In this document: positions 50,734 to 59,125 of the stretch, in pieces
Position numbering within the stretch: position 1 is the stretch's first letter
Layout: every line of letters begins with the position of its first letter
Position numbers and translations under genes: made by a program
The notes under the pieces: generated by a model
Database searches by the model: none
What the model was told of the DNA's origin: nothing
The model's input: only the letters and a program-made list of their open reading frames with translations
Assembly (NCBI RefSeq): GCF_034259325.1
Contig: NZ_JAXIVS010000010.1
Location: 62,001 to 126,000, forward strand
DNA from: Hyalangium ruber
GTDB lineage: Bacteria > Myxococcota > Myxococcia > Myxococcales > Myxococcaceae
Reading direction: 5' to 3'
Length of the DNA stretch: 64,000 nt

Positions 50734-52977
50734 ATGACCCGAAGCGAGCGAAGCGTCAGTCGCCTTTCCAACACCGTTGCCCTGCTGCTCATCGCGGCGT
50801 TCGCGGCGGCCTGCACCTCCGACACACCCACCATCACAGGCGTGAGCGTGCAGGCCGACTCCCCCCGGCTCCGGCCCGGGAGCACGGTCCGCCTGGTCGC
50901 CACGGTCAGCGGCAGCGGGCGCTTCGATGCGGGCGTGTCCTGGGCCATCGAGTACGGCGGCGGCACGCTCTCCAGCGAAGAGGGCGCGGAGGTGACCTAC
51001 CTCGCTCCCGAGAGCGAAGGCTCCTGGGAGGTCGTCATCCGAGCCACCTCGCGGGTGGACCCCACCGTATCGGGCACCGCGAAGCTCGCGGTCTCCTCGG
51101 AGCGCGTCGCCGACCTGCTCATCACCGCCGTGCCCACCACGCTGCCCCCGGGCGGCACGGCGTCCGTGGTCGCGTTCGTCGATGGGCTCGGGGTGTTCAA
51201 CCGGGACGTCACCTGGAAACTCATCGAAGGGTCGGGGCAGTTCCACCAGATGGACAACCGCTCCGCCGAGTTCCAGGCGGCCGAAGACTTCACCGGCCAG
51301 GTCATCCTCGAGGCCTCCTCCAACGAGGACCCCAGCCGCAAGCAGACGGTGACCCTCACGGTGGAGCGCCCGCTGACCGACAGCCTCTCCACGCGGATCC
51401 GCGCGCCCGGGTGCGAAGTCGACCGGGGCGCGTGGGGGTGTACGGGAGTGCCCGCCCATGACAGCAGCACCCTCCTCGCCTCCATCACCTCGGCCCATGA
51501 GTTCAACGCGCTCGCGCGCATCCCCGGAACGGACCTCCAGGCGCCCCTCGCGTACAGCACCGCCGACGCCGCCTACAGTGGCGCGCTGGACCTGCGCTCA
51601 CTGAACCGGGGGCAGTACCCGCTGGAGGTGGCCGTCTCGGACACGCAGGGCCACACGCTCATCACCCCGGCGACGTTCGTGCTCGACCGTCCCCCTCGGC
51701 TGGAGGTGACGGAGCCGGCCACGTGGCAGATGGTGGGCTCCTCCCTGCGCATCCGCGCCACGTGCGGCGATGACTCCACGGAGTGCAGCCTGACCGCCAG
51801 CGTGCTGGATTCTCCGGGCACCGCTCGGCCCACCGCCCTGGGAACCCTCGACACGACCCTCGAGCTGGCCGCCGCCGAGCGCAACCCCGTGCCGCTGCAC
51901 ATCATCGCGGAGGACTCCCTGGGGCAGACCACCTCGCGCACCTTCTCCCTCTTCGTGGCGGACCCTGCCTTGGAGGCCGTGGCGAGAGTCCCCGGGCAGC
52001 TCGTGGACGCCGACGCCTCCCGGCTCCTCTTCACCACCGGCGGCGGCCCCAACACGGCCGCGACCGGCCTGGCGCTCATCGACCGGACCTCGGGCCAGCT
52101 CCAGACGTTGCCGATGCCCACCCAGAGCGTCATCAGCCAGGCCCGGCTGACCACCTCCGCGGCGCTGTTCCTCTCCGAGTCCGTGCCCGCCTCCGGGCTG
52201 GGCCCTCGGCTGTACCTGTATCGCAATGACGGGTTTGGCCATTACCTCCTCTTCCCCGTGGAGACGGACCGGCAGCTCCTGTCGTTCACGGCGCGGGGAG
52301 ACCTCGCCCTCTGGATGACCCACCCGGACAACGAGCTGCTGCTGCGCCATCTCGTCTCCGACGCCACGGTGCGCGTGGCGGTGGCGGGCGTCTCCGAACA
52401 CGACGTGGCGGAGAACGGCCTGGTCGCGTTCATGGACCCCAGCTACGACATCGTGACCTACCGGGACAACGTGACGCGCCGCCTAACGGATGATCCGGAC
52501 GACCGCGTGCGCAATGGCGGCCCGCTCACGGACGGAAAGCTCGTGGTCTACAACAAGGTCACGGTCTGCTGTGGCACCCCGACCCTCACGGTGGCGCTCC
52601 ACACCGGCGAGCAGGAGATCCTCCTGACGCCGCCGCGCCCCCTGGGGCCGACGTATACGCCGGGGCGCAGCTACGCGGTACACGCGGGCTGGGTGGCCTA
52701 CATTGACCTGGGCTCCAACGGGCAGCGCCAGGTGTGGCTGCGCAGCCCGGAGGGCGAGACACGCCAGGTCACCGACTTCAGCACCGCGACCACGATCGAG
52801 GCGCTCGGCCCGGAGGGACGGCTCGCCGTGCGCAACGTCGTCAACGGCAAGGCGAACCTGCACGTGAGCCGCGCCGATGGCACCCTACAGGACCTCGGGC
52901 CCGTGGAGGGGCGCGCCCTCTGGCTGCAGGACGCCTGGCACGTTCTCTGGGCCGACACCCTGTTCCGGGTGCGGTAG
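50734..52977 (+). CDS. Lipoprotein with Ig-like domains and TolB-like propeller
   Basis: A 747-residue lipoprotein with lipobox AAAC after a hydrophobic signal. Residues 30-210 contain two Big_2-like Ig domains (ITGVSVQADSPRLRPGSTV; LLITAVPTTLPPGGTASVV), then two more beta domains. Residues 410-747 are propeller-like blades with LFTTGGG, LIDRTSGQL and the end LFRVR. It is likely anchored to the outer membrane and exposed. Function unknown. ATG 50734 is used; the open frame further upstream is not protein-like. Confidence 0.8.
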   Translation: MTRSERSVSRLSNTVALLLIAAFAAACTSDTPTITGVSVQADSPRLRPGSTVRLVATVSGSGRFDAGVSWAIEYGGGTLSSEEGAEVTYLAPESEGSWEVVIRATSRVDPTVSGTAKLAVSSERVADLLITAVPTTLPPGGTASVVAFVDGLGVFNRDVTWKLIEGSGQFHQMDNRSAEFQAAEDFTGQVILEASSNEDPSRKQTVTLTVERPLTDSLSTRIRAPGCEVDRGAWGCTGVPAHDSSTLLASITSAHEFNALARIPGTDLQAPLAYSTADAAYSGALDLRSLNRGQYPLEVAVSDTQGHTLITPATFVLDRPPRLEVTEPATWQMVGSSLRIRATCGDDSTECSLTASVLDSPGTARPTALGTLDTTLELAAAERNPVPLHIIAEDSLGQTTSRTFSLFVADPALEAVARVPGQLVDADASRLLFTTGGGPNTAATGLALIDRTSGQLQTLPMPTQSVISQARLTTSAALFLSESVPASGLGPRLYLYRNDGFGHYLLFPVETDRQLLSFTARGDLALWMTHPDNELLLRHLVSDATVRVAVAGVSEHDVAENGLVAFMDPSYDIVTYRDNVTRRLTDDPDDRVRNGGPLTDGKLVVYNKVTVCCGTPTLTVALHTGEQEILLTPPRPLGPTYTPGRSYAVHAGWVAYIDLGSNGQRQVWLRSPEGETRQVTDFSTATTIEALGPEGRLAVRNVVNGKANLHVSRADGTLQDLGPVEGRALWLQDAWHVLWADTLFRVR

Positions 52978-53040
52978 GCCCGGCTCAGGCGAGCCGCTTG
53001 CCCTGGGTGCGTGTAGCGCGCGACGAGGGTCCACGCGTCT

Positions 53041-54279
53041 TCACGAGGACTGGGCGGGCGCCAGCCGGAGCGTGCCCTCCAGCGGCGCCCCGAGGCTGAG
53101 CATCAGCTGCGCCAGCGACTGCGCCGCCAGCTCGGCCGTGTTGCCCAGGCGCACCAGCATGTCGCCTACCTCGTCCGGTGAGCGCGCCAGCGCCAGCGTC
53201 TGCAGCCCCACGTCCCCTTCCCACAGCTCCATCGCCGAGGTGCGCGCTTCCCGCTCGAACTGCGCCGGGTCCAGGTTGTTGCGCTCACACACCCGCATGC
53301 GCGCCAGGTTCCGCCACAACATGACTTCCTGGTCCGCCAGCCGCAGCTCCACGTGCCAGCGGCCCTCCAGCCCCTCGGCCTCCCCGCGCAGCCCCTTGGC
53401 CAGCGCCGCCACCGTGGCCGGCGTGAGGTGGCTGAAGACGACCGACAGGTCCCCGCGCGTCTGCTGCCCGGTCGAGTCGATGACCACGTACCAGAGCACC
53501 ATCCGGCCGGTGAAGCGCGCCGAGGAGCGGACCTCCACGCTCCCATCGTCATACTCGGCCGACCACTGCGCGTTCACCACGCGCTCGGCATCCAGCCGCC
53601 GGAACTGCCGCAGGAAGCCCAGCTCCGCGCCCGGGCTGCGCTGCTGCGTGAAGACCGCCACCCGGCCCGAGCGCAGCACCCCACGCTCCGGCTCCGCCAG
53701 GGGCACCTCGCCCGTGGCCACGAAGTGCCCGTAGGCCTCGAGCGCGCCCGGCCGCGACAACTCCAGGTCCGCCGTCCGCCCCAGCGAGCGCTCCAGGGGC
53801 ATCAGCGTGTTGCCGCCACCCGCGTTGCCCAGCGGCTCCAGGCCCGCGAACGGATCCTCCACCTGCCCCGCCGTGGACGTGGTGGTGACGCGCAACGTCT
53901 GGGCCCCGAGCCGGCTCACCTCGTGGAGCTTGCCCTGCTCTCCGGGCCGCTCCGTGCCAGACACCTCCCAGCGCAGGGTGCTGCCCTCCGGCAGCGTCAT
54001 CGGCTCCCGCAAGTCCAGCGGCGGCAGCGCGCCGGCGCGCAGCTCGGCCGCCACCGTGACGGTGGTCTCCAGGTAGCAGGCCGGGGGAACCTCCTTCACC
54101 CACGACACGCCGGCCGTGCTCCCCGCGTTGAGCAGCAGCACATAGGTGTCCTGCAGGTCCTCGCTCACCAGCGTCTCGGGCAAGGTGGCCGGCAAACCGC
54201 CCTCGGAGCCGGCCGGACCACCGGTCGCCTCCTCGAACGCCGCCGCGCTGGTACCTGGCAAGACTCTGTCCACCGCCAT
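53041..54279 (-). CDS. Hypothetical cytoplasmic protein
   Basis: A 412-residue protein from ATG 54279 (GGGGGAG upstream), with a possible longer start at GTG 54330. No signal peptide or known motif is seen. The sequence is mixed alpha/beta: TLPEGSTLRWEVSGTERPG and RRLDAERVVNAQWSAEYDDGSVEVRSSARF suggest beta-sheet modules, and the C-terminal 80 residues are helical (ERNNLDPAQFEREARTSAMEL). I do not recognise the family. It is not in an obvious operon; the next gene rightwards (54474) is divergent. Confidence 0.6.
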   Translation of the reverse strand: MAVDRVLPGTSAAAFEEATGGPAGSEGGLPATLPETLVSEDLQDTYVLLLNAGSTAGVSWVKEVPPACYLETTVTVAAELRAGALPPLDLREPMTLPEGSTLRWEVSGTERPGEQGKLHEVSRLGAQTLRVTTTSTAGQVEDPFAGLEPLGNAGGGNTLMPLERSLGRTADLELSRPGALEAYGHFVATGEVPLAEPERGVLRSGRVAVFTQQRSPGAELGFLRQFRRLDAERVVNAQWSAEYDDGSVEVRSSARFTGRMVLWYVVIDSTGQQTRGDLSVVFSHLTPATVAALAKGLRGEAEGLEGRWHVELRLADQEVMLWRNLARMRVCERNNLDPAQFEREARTSAMELWEGDVGLQTLALARSPDEVGDMLVRLGNTAELAAQSLAQLMLSLGAPLEGTLRLAPAQSS

Positions 54280-54473
54280 GAGCTCCCCCACAGAGAGGCT
54301 GAAACGGAGCGTGCCCCCTGGACCTATCACGCTCCCCCGGATGCTGTCCGCTCATCCGGTGGTTCTGGAAGTTCCCTCTCGCCTGCCCCACATCCAGGCA
54401 TGACGCGGGTGCTCGCGGCTCCCACCGCGCGCACGCAGCTTACAAGGCACAGGTCCACCGAGGTGACACGCGC

Positions 54474-55379
54474 ATGGATTCTCTATTCTCCGTCCTGGTG
54501 ACGGGTGCTACAGGCCAGCAAGGGGGCGCGGTGGCCCGTCACCTGCTCCGGCGGGGCTACCACGTCCTGGCCCTTACCCGTCGCATGGACTCCCCCGCCG
54601 CCCGAGCCCTGCAGGCCCAGGGCGCCGAGCTGGTGCAGGGGGACTTCGAGGACCGGGACTCGCTCGAGGCCGCCGTCCGCCGCGCCGACATGCTCTTCGC
54701 CATGGCCACCCCCTTCCAAGCCGGCATCGAGGCCGAGGTGCGCCACGGCCTGCACCTCATCGATGCGGCCCGGCACGTGGGCGTCAAACACTTCGTCTAC
54801 TCCTCGGTGGCCGGGGCGGACCGGCGCACCGGCATCCCCCACTTCGACAGCAAGCACGAGGTGGAGCGCTACCTGCGCCACGCGAACCTGCCCTACACCA
54901 TCATCGCCCCCACCTTCTTCATGGAGAACTTCACCGGCTCCATGTTCCGCGAGGGCCTCCAGGCCGGGCAGCTCGCCCTGCCGCTGGCTCCATCGCATGG
55001 ACTGCAGTTGGTGTCCGTGGAGGACCTGGGTGCCTTCGTCGGCCGGGTGCTCGCTTTCCCCGAGGACTTCCTGGGCGAGCGCATCGAGGTCGCCTCGGAC
55101 GAGGTGACGGGGCACCAGGCCGCCGACCTGCTCTCGTACGTGAGTGGCCACCGCATCCACTACCACCAGCTACCGCTGGAGCTGGTGCGCGAGCAGAGCG
55201 AGGACCTGGCCCGCATGTACGAGTGGATCGACCGCGTGGGCTACCACGCCGACATCCTCACCCTGCGCCACGAGTTCCCCGACGTGGGCTGGCACACCTT
55301 CGAGGAGTGGGCCCGGGGCCAGGAATGGCACTTCATCGGCGCCGCGGCCCGTCTGGACATGGGCTCCAGCGCACACTGA
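54474..55379 (+). CDS. NmrA/HSCARG-type NAD(P)-binding protein
   Basis: A 301-residue Rossmann protein. The dinucleotide loop is VTGATGQQGGAVARHL (residues 9-24), typical of the NmrA-like atypical short-chain dehydrogenases. The next acidic strand is VQGDFEDRDS, and the active-site-like YSSVAGADR lacks a complete YxxxK. Such proteins act as redox sensors or reduce small molecules; the lack of YxxxK favours sensing or a divergent activity. It is followed directly by a strong terminator, so it is a single gene unit. Confidence 0.85.
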   Translation: MDSLFSVLVTGATGQQGGAVARHLLRRGYHVLALTRRMDSPAARALQAQGAELVQGDFEDRDSLEAAVRRADMLFAMATPFQAGIEAEVRHGLHLIDAARHVGVKHFVYSSVAGADRRTGIPHFDSKHEVERYLRHANLPYTIIAPTFFMENFTGSMFREGLQAGQLALPLAPSHGLQLVSVEDLGAFVGRVLAFPEDFLGERIEVASDEVTGHQAADLLSYVSGHRIHYHQLPLELVREQSEDLARMYEWIDRVGYHADILTLRHEFPDVGWHTFEEWARGQEWHFIGAAARLDMGSSAH

Positions 55380-55381
55380 AC

Positions 55382-55419
55382 CGACCCCTGGGAGACTTCC
55401 TCCCAGGAGTCGGGCTTTT
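55382..55419 (+). terminator. Intrinsic terminator of the NmrA-like gene
   Basis: CGAC and CCTGGGAG (55382-55394) pair with CTCCCAGG and GTCG (55400-55412), with one C-A mismatch and a five-base loop, followed by GGCTTTT at 55413-55419. It begins three bases after the stop codon. Confidence 0.85.
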
Positions 55420-55439
55420 GTGGGGGCTGGGCGAGCCGC

Positions 55440-55733
55440 TCAATGCAGCAGCACGCGCTCGTGGGGAGGAAGCCGCTCGTAGCGAGACTTGATCAGCCGC
55501 TCCTCCTCGGGCAGCCCCAGGCCACGTCGGATGTCCGACCCTCTCCAGGGATGACCGAAGAGCGGGCCGAGCAGACACACGTCCAAAGCACCCGCCATCA
55601 ACGGCACCAACCCCAGCAGCGCCACCGCTCCGCCGCGCGAAGAGCCCGATGAGAGCCCTCCGCAGACCAGCCCGGCCCCGGCCAGGATGCGGATCCAGCG
55701 CCCCGGGCGCGAAGCCATGAACCCCACGAGCAT
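55440..55733 (-). CDS. DUF2892-like small membrane protein
   Basis: A 97-residue protein with two membrane segments (residues 15-55) and the pattern GRWIRILAGAGLVCGG... LVPLMAGALDVCLLGPLFG, close to the DUF2892/YgaP-transmembrane family. A charged C-terminal region ends PPHERVLLH. GGAGG precedes ATG 55733. Function of the family is unknown; related segments anchor rhodanese domains. The gene lies alone between opposing units. Confidence 0.72.
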   Translation of the reverse strand: MLVGFMASRPGRWIRILAGAGLVCGGLSSGSSRGGAVALLGLVPLMAGALDVCLLGPLFGHPWRGSDIRRGLGLPEEERLIKSRYERLPPHERVLLH

Positions 55734-55834
55734 GAACCACCTCCTGCTCGAAGATGGGCACGCATGAGGGCTGCTTCAGTAGCCCCCCCAGCGCTTCCCG
55801 CGCGCCTGCCCGTCCGCCCACCGCCCAGGGAGGC

Positions 55835-56797
55835 TCAGGCGTCGAAGTCCACCCGACGCACCTCGTCATCGCCGAGCGCCGCCTGGTAGACGTGCCACGC
55901 GGTCGCGAGATCCTGGAAGGGCAGCCCCACCATGCCGAACACGGTGAGCTGCTCGGAGGCGGTGCGGCCCGTGCGCAGGCCGGAGATGATCTCTCCCAGC
56001 TCCGCGTGGATGGAGGACTCCGCGGGCCCCGCGCCGCCCACCAGCCCGCTGGAGGCCGCCAGTCCCCGGTGGTCGCACACGAAGGTGGCGCCGCGCAGCA
56101 GCCCCGCGGGCAGCTCCACCTTCTCCGACTCCTCGGCGCCCAGGGCGGTGATGTGCAGACCCGGGCGCAGCCACTCCGCGGAGAGCGAGGGCTGACCCGC
56201 GACGCTCGACACCACCACGATGTCCGCCTCCGCCACCGCTTCGGCCACCGAGTGTACGGGCTGCACCGGGAGCGAGAGCTGCTGGTACATGCGCGTGGCG
56301 AACGTGGCGGCGCGCGTGAAGTCCACGTCGTAGACGAAGGCCTGCGCCAGCGTGCGCACCAGCCGCAGCGACTTGAGCTGGAGCACCGCTTGATTGCCAG
56401 CGCCGATGAAGGCCACGCGGGTGGCATCCACGCGGGCCAGCACATCCGCCGCCAGCGCGCCCACCACGCCACTGCGCACCGCGGACAGGTGCCCCGCGTC
56501 CATCACCGCCAGGAGCGCCCCGGTGGCCAGGTCATGCAGCTGGAGCACGCCCGGGCTCGCGGGGGTGCTCGAAGGGAAGCGGCCATGGACCTTCACCGAG
56601 TACGCGGGCACTCCTGGAAGGCTGCCGGGAAACATCACCATGGCCGTCCCCTCGGCGTGCAGGGGGACGCGGGTCCGCTGGGGCGCCACCGTTCGCGCCA
56701 GCGCATCCGCGCGGAACGCCTCGCGCATGTCCGACAGCAGGGTGAGGGCCTGGAGGTTGCGAGCCACATCGGAGCGGGAGAGGAGGAGCGTGCTCAT
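55835..56797 (-). CDS. Ornithine cyclodeaminase/mu-crystallin family protein
   Basis: A 320-residue NAD-binding enzyme. The N-terminal half ends in RSGVVGALAADVLA; the Rossmann loop is FIGAGNQAVLQLKSL (residues 129-143); and MDAGHLSAVRSG is the conserved segment before it. The family covers ornithine cyclodeaminase, ketimine reductases and alanine dehydrogenases. The active-site Lys is in SVKVHGRFP. The substrate is uncertain; cyclic-imine reduction is as likely as ornithine deamination. Monocistronic. Confidence 0.87.
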   Translation of the reverse strand: MSTLLLSRSDVARNLQALTLLSDMREAFRADALARTVAPQRTRVPLHAEGTAMVMFPGSLPGVPAYSVKVHGRFPSSTPASPGVLQLHDLATGALLAVMDAGHLSAVRSGVVGALAADVLARVDATRVAFIGAGNQAVLQLKSLRLVRTLAQAFVYDVDFTRAATFATRMYQQLSLPVQPVHSVAEAVAEADIVVVSSVAGQPSLSAEWLRPGLHITALGAEESEKVELPAGLLRGATFVCDHRGLAASSGLVGGAGPAESSIHAELGEIISGLRTGRTASEQLTVFGMVGLPFQDLATAWHVYQAALGDDEVRRVDFDA

Positions 56798-57061
56798 TGT
56801 CCACCACCCTACCCGAGCGCCCTCCGAGTCCCCATTCCCGCGTCACATCTGGCCTGGGCGCTGTCCGTGAAGGAACGGAAGTGACCCCTGCCCGTCTTCC
56901 AGGGCGAGCAGGCGTGGGAGGCGTCTCCCCGGAGGCTCTCGGGGGCCCCGGTCACCCCAGCCCAGGCCTGTCCGCCCTCGCCAGGGGGGCGGTGGGCGCG
57001 GTCGTCCTGTCGTGTTCAAGGTGAAACCTGGGCGTGAGCACGAGTGGTCGCGGAGGTAGAC

Positions 57062-59119
57062 ATGCTGGAGCAGGAGCCACGTCCCCAGGCTTCGGAGGCA
57101 ATGAGGGACCCGGAGGAACCCCACCGGCTGGCGGCCTTCCTGCGCGCGCACCGCGAGGAGCTGCTCGCCGACTGGAAGCGCTCTACCCATGCCATGCACT
57201 CCCGGCATGCGGACGGCGCCACCCTGGAGGACCACATCCCTCCCCTGCTGGACGGCATCACCGAGGCGCTGGCGCACGAGGCGCATGGCATGCCGCTGCA
57301 GTTGCCGGCCGTGCTGTCCGACGTGCATGCCTTCTCGCGCCTGGCCCAGGGCTTCACCATCCATGAGCTCACCTATGAGTACGGGCTCCTGCGCCGCTGC
57401 ATCCTCCACCGCCTGGAGGCCGCGGCGGTCCACCCGGCGCCTGGTACCCTGGCACTATTGGACGAGCTGATTGATCAAGCGGTGACGCGCTCGGTGCAGA
57501 GCTACACCAAGATGCGAGAGCGCACGCTGAACTCGCTCGACCGGATGATGCAGGCCACGCTGGACAGCCCGGATGTGGACACCCTGCTGCACCGACTGCT
57601 CACCTTGCTGATGGAGTCGGCCCTGCAGGTGGACTCGGCCACCATCCTGCTGCGCGAGGACGGCACGCTGAAGATCCGCGCGGCGACGGGGCTTGGGGCC
57701 GAGCAGACGGTGGGCCAGCGCATCCAGGTGGGCGAGGGCTTCGCCGGACAGGTCGCCGCCCAGGGCCATCCGCTGTCCATGCGCCTGGCGCCCGCAGCCA
57801 CGGCACAGAAGGAGCAGCTACCAGGCCCCCCGGGCCTGCGCGCGCTGTACGGCGTGCCGATGCTGGATGAAGAGCGGCTCGTCGGTGTGGCCTACATGGG
57901 CTCGCGGACGGCCTATGCCTTCTCCGAAGCGGACGCGCTGGTGTTCCGCATCATGGTCAGCCGGGCCACGACGCTCATCGTCCAGGCGCAGCTGCGCGCC
58001 CGGGAGCTGGCGGCGAGAGAGGAGGCCGAGCGCTCGCTGGCGATGATCGACGCGCTGCTGGCCGCGGCCCCCGTGGGCATCGCCTTCCTGGACCGGAAGA
58101 TGCGCTACGTCCACATCAACGAGACCCTGGCCGGCCTCAACGCCGTGCCGGCGAAGGACCACAAGGGGCGCACCGTGCGCGAAGTGCTGGCGCCCTCCAT
58201 CGTCGACATCGTCGAGCCCTTCCTTCGCCAGGTGTTGGAGACGGGCAAGCCCTCGAAGGAGTTCCAGTTCTCCACGCCCGCCGAGCTGGGCCGGGTCCTG
58301 GAGCGCACCTGGTTGAGCAGCTACTTCCCGGTGCGCACCCAGGCAGGGGAGCTCCTGGGCGTGGGCGCGGTGGTGATGGACATCACCCCGCACAAGCAAG
58401 CGGAGCAGGCGCTCGAACAGGGCCTGGTCTTCCGCGAGCAACTGCTGGCGGTGCTGGGCCATGACCTGCGCAACCCGCTGTCGGCCATCAGCGCCTCGGC
58501 CTTCGTGCTGGCGCGGGCCTCGGGGCTGGAGTCACGCGAGCGCCAGGCGGTGGAGCGCATCCGCCGCAGCAGCGCGCGCATGGCCCGGCTGATCAACGAC
58601 ATCCTGGACTTCGCGCGCAGCCGGCTGGGCGGGGGCATTCCGGTGAAGGCCCAGCGCATGAACATGGCGGAGGTGTGCCGCACCACGCTCGAGGAGCTGC
58701 AGGTCATCTTCCCCGAGCGCCAGCTGCTCCTCGAGGTGATGGGAGACACCTCGGGGCAGTGGGACCCGGACCGGGTGGCGCAGGTGCTGGGCAACCTGGT
58801 GTTCAACGCCCTGCAGCATGGGCAGATGGACACGCCGGTGCGCACGCGGGTGCGCGGCGAGGGCGCCGAGGTGCTGCTGGAGGTCATCAACCAGGGCGAG
58901 CCGGTGCCGGAGGACATGCTCCCGCGCCTCTTCGATCCCTTCAAGCGGGGCCCGGAGGACCAGCGCCCGCACGAGGGCCCTGGCGGCTCGCGGAGCCTGG
59001 GGCTGGGGCTCTACATCGTCCGGCAGATCGCCCTGGTACACGGTGGGGACGTGGAGGTCCACTCCAGCGCCGAGGCGGGCACGCACTTCACCGTGCATTG
59101 GCCCCGCGCGTGCCAGTAG
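57062..59119 (+). CDS. RsbRD-GAF-PAS sensor histidine kinase
   Basis: A 685-residue soluble kinase (ATG 57062, GGAGG six bases upstream). Residues 22-160 are an RsbRD-type helical domain (HREELLADWKRS through FTIHELTYEYGLLRR). Residues 170-320 form a GAF domain, and 325-450 a PAS domain. Phospho-acceptor His467 lies in GHDLRNPLSAIS; the N-box is NLVFNALQHG, and SRSLGLGLYIVRQIALVHGG is the nucleotide-binding G2 loop. The signal may be a ligand of GAF or PAS. No regulator gene is adjacent. It is of the same kinase type as the one at 11291. Confidence 0.93.
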   Translation: MLEQEPRPQASEAMRDPEEPHRLAAFLRAHREELLADWKRSTHAMHSRHADGATLEDHIPPLLDGITEALAHEAHGMPLQLPAVLSDVHAFSRLAQGFTIHELTYEYGLLRRCILHRLEAAAVHPAPGTLALLDELIDQAVTRSVQSYTKMRERTLNSLDRMMQATLDSPDVDTLLHRLLTLLMESALQVDSATILLREDGTLKIRAATGLGAEQTVGQRIQVGEGFAGQVAAQGHPLSMRLAPAATAQKEQLPGPPGLRALYGVPMLDEERLVGVAYMGSRTAYAFSEADALVFRIMVSRATTLIVQAQLRARELAAREEAERSLAMIDALLAAAPVGIAFLDRKMRYVHINETLAGLNAVPAKDHKGRTVREVLAPSIVDIVEPFLRQVLETGKPSKEFQFSTPAELGRVLERTWLSSYFPVRTQAGELLGVGAVVMDITPHKQAEQALEQGLVFREQLLAVLGHDLRNPLSAISASAFVLARASGLESRERQAVERIRRSSARMARLINDILDFARSRLGGGIPVKAQRMNMAEVCRTTLEELQVIFPERQLLLEVMGDTSGQWDPDRVAQVLGNLVFNALQHGQMDTPVRTRVRGEGAEVLLEVINQGEPVPEDMLPRLFDPFKRGPEDQRPHEGPGGSRSLGLGLYIVRQIALVHGGDVEVHSSAEAGTHFTVHWPRACQ

Positions 59120-59125
59120 GCGCGC

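Noticed and set aside
55382-55419. Integration attachment site.
   Set aside because: It fits an intrinsic terminator with a T-run and no tRNA or integrase is near.
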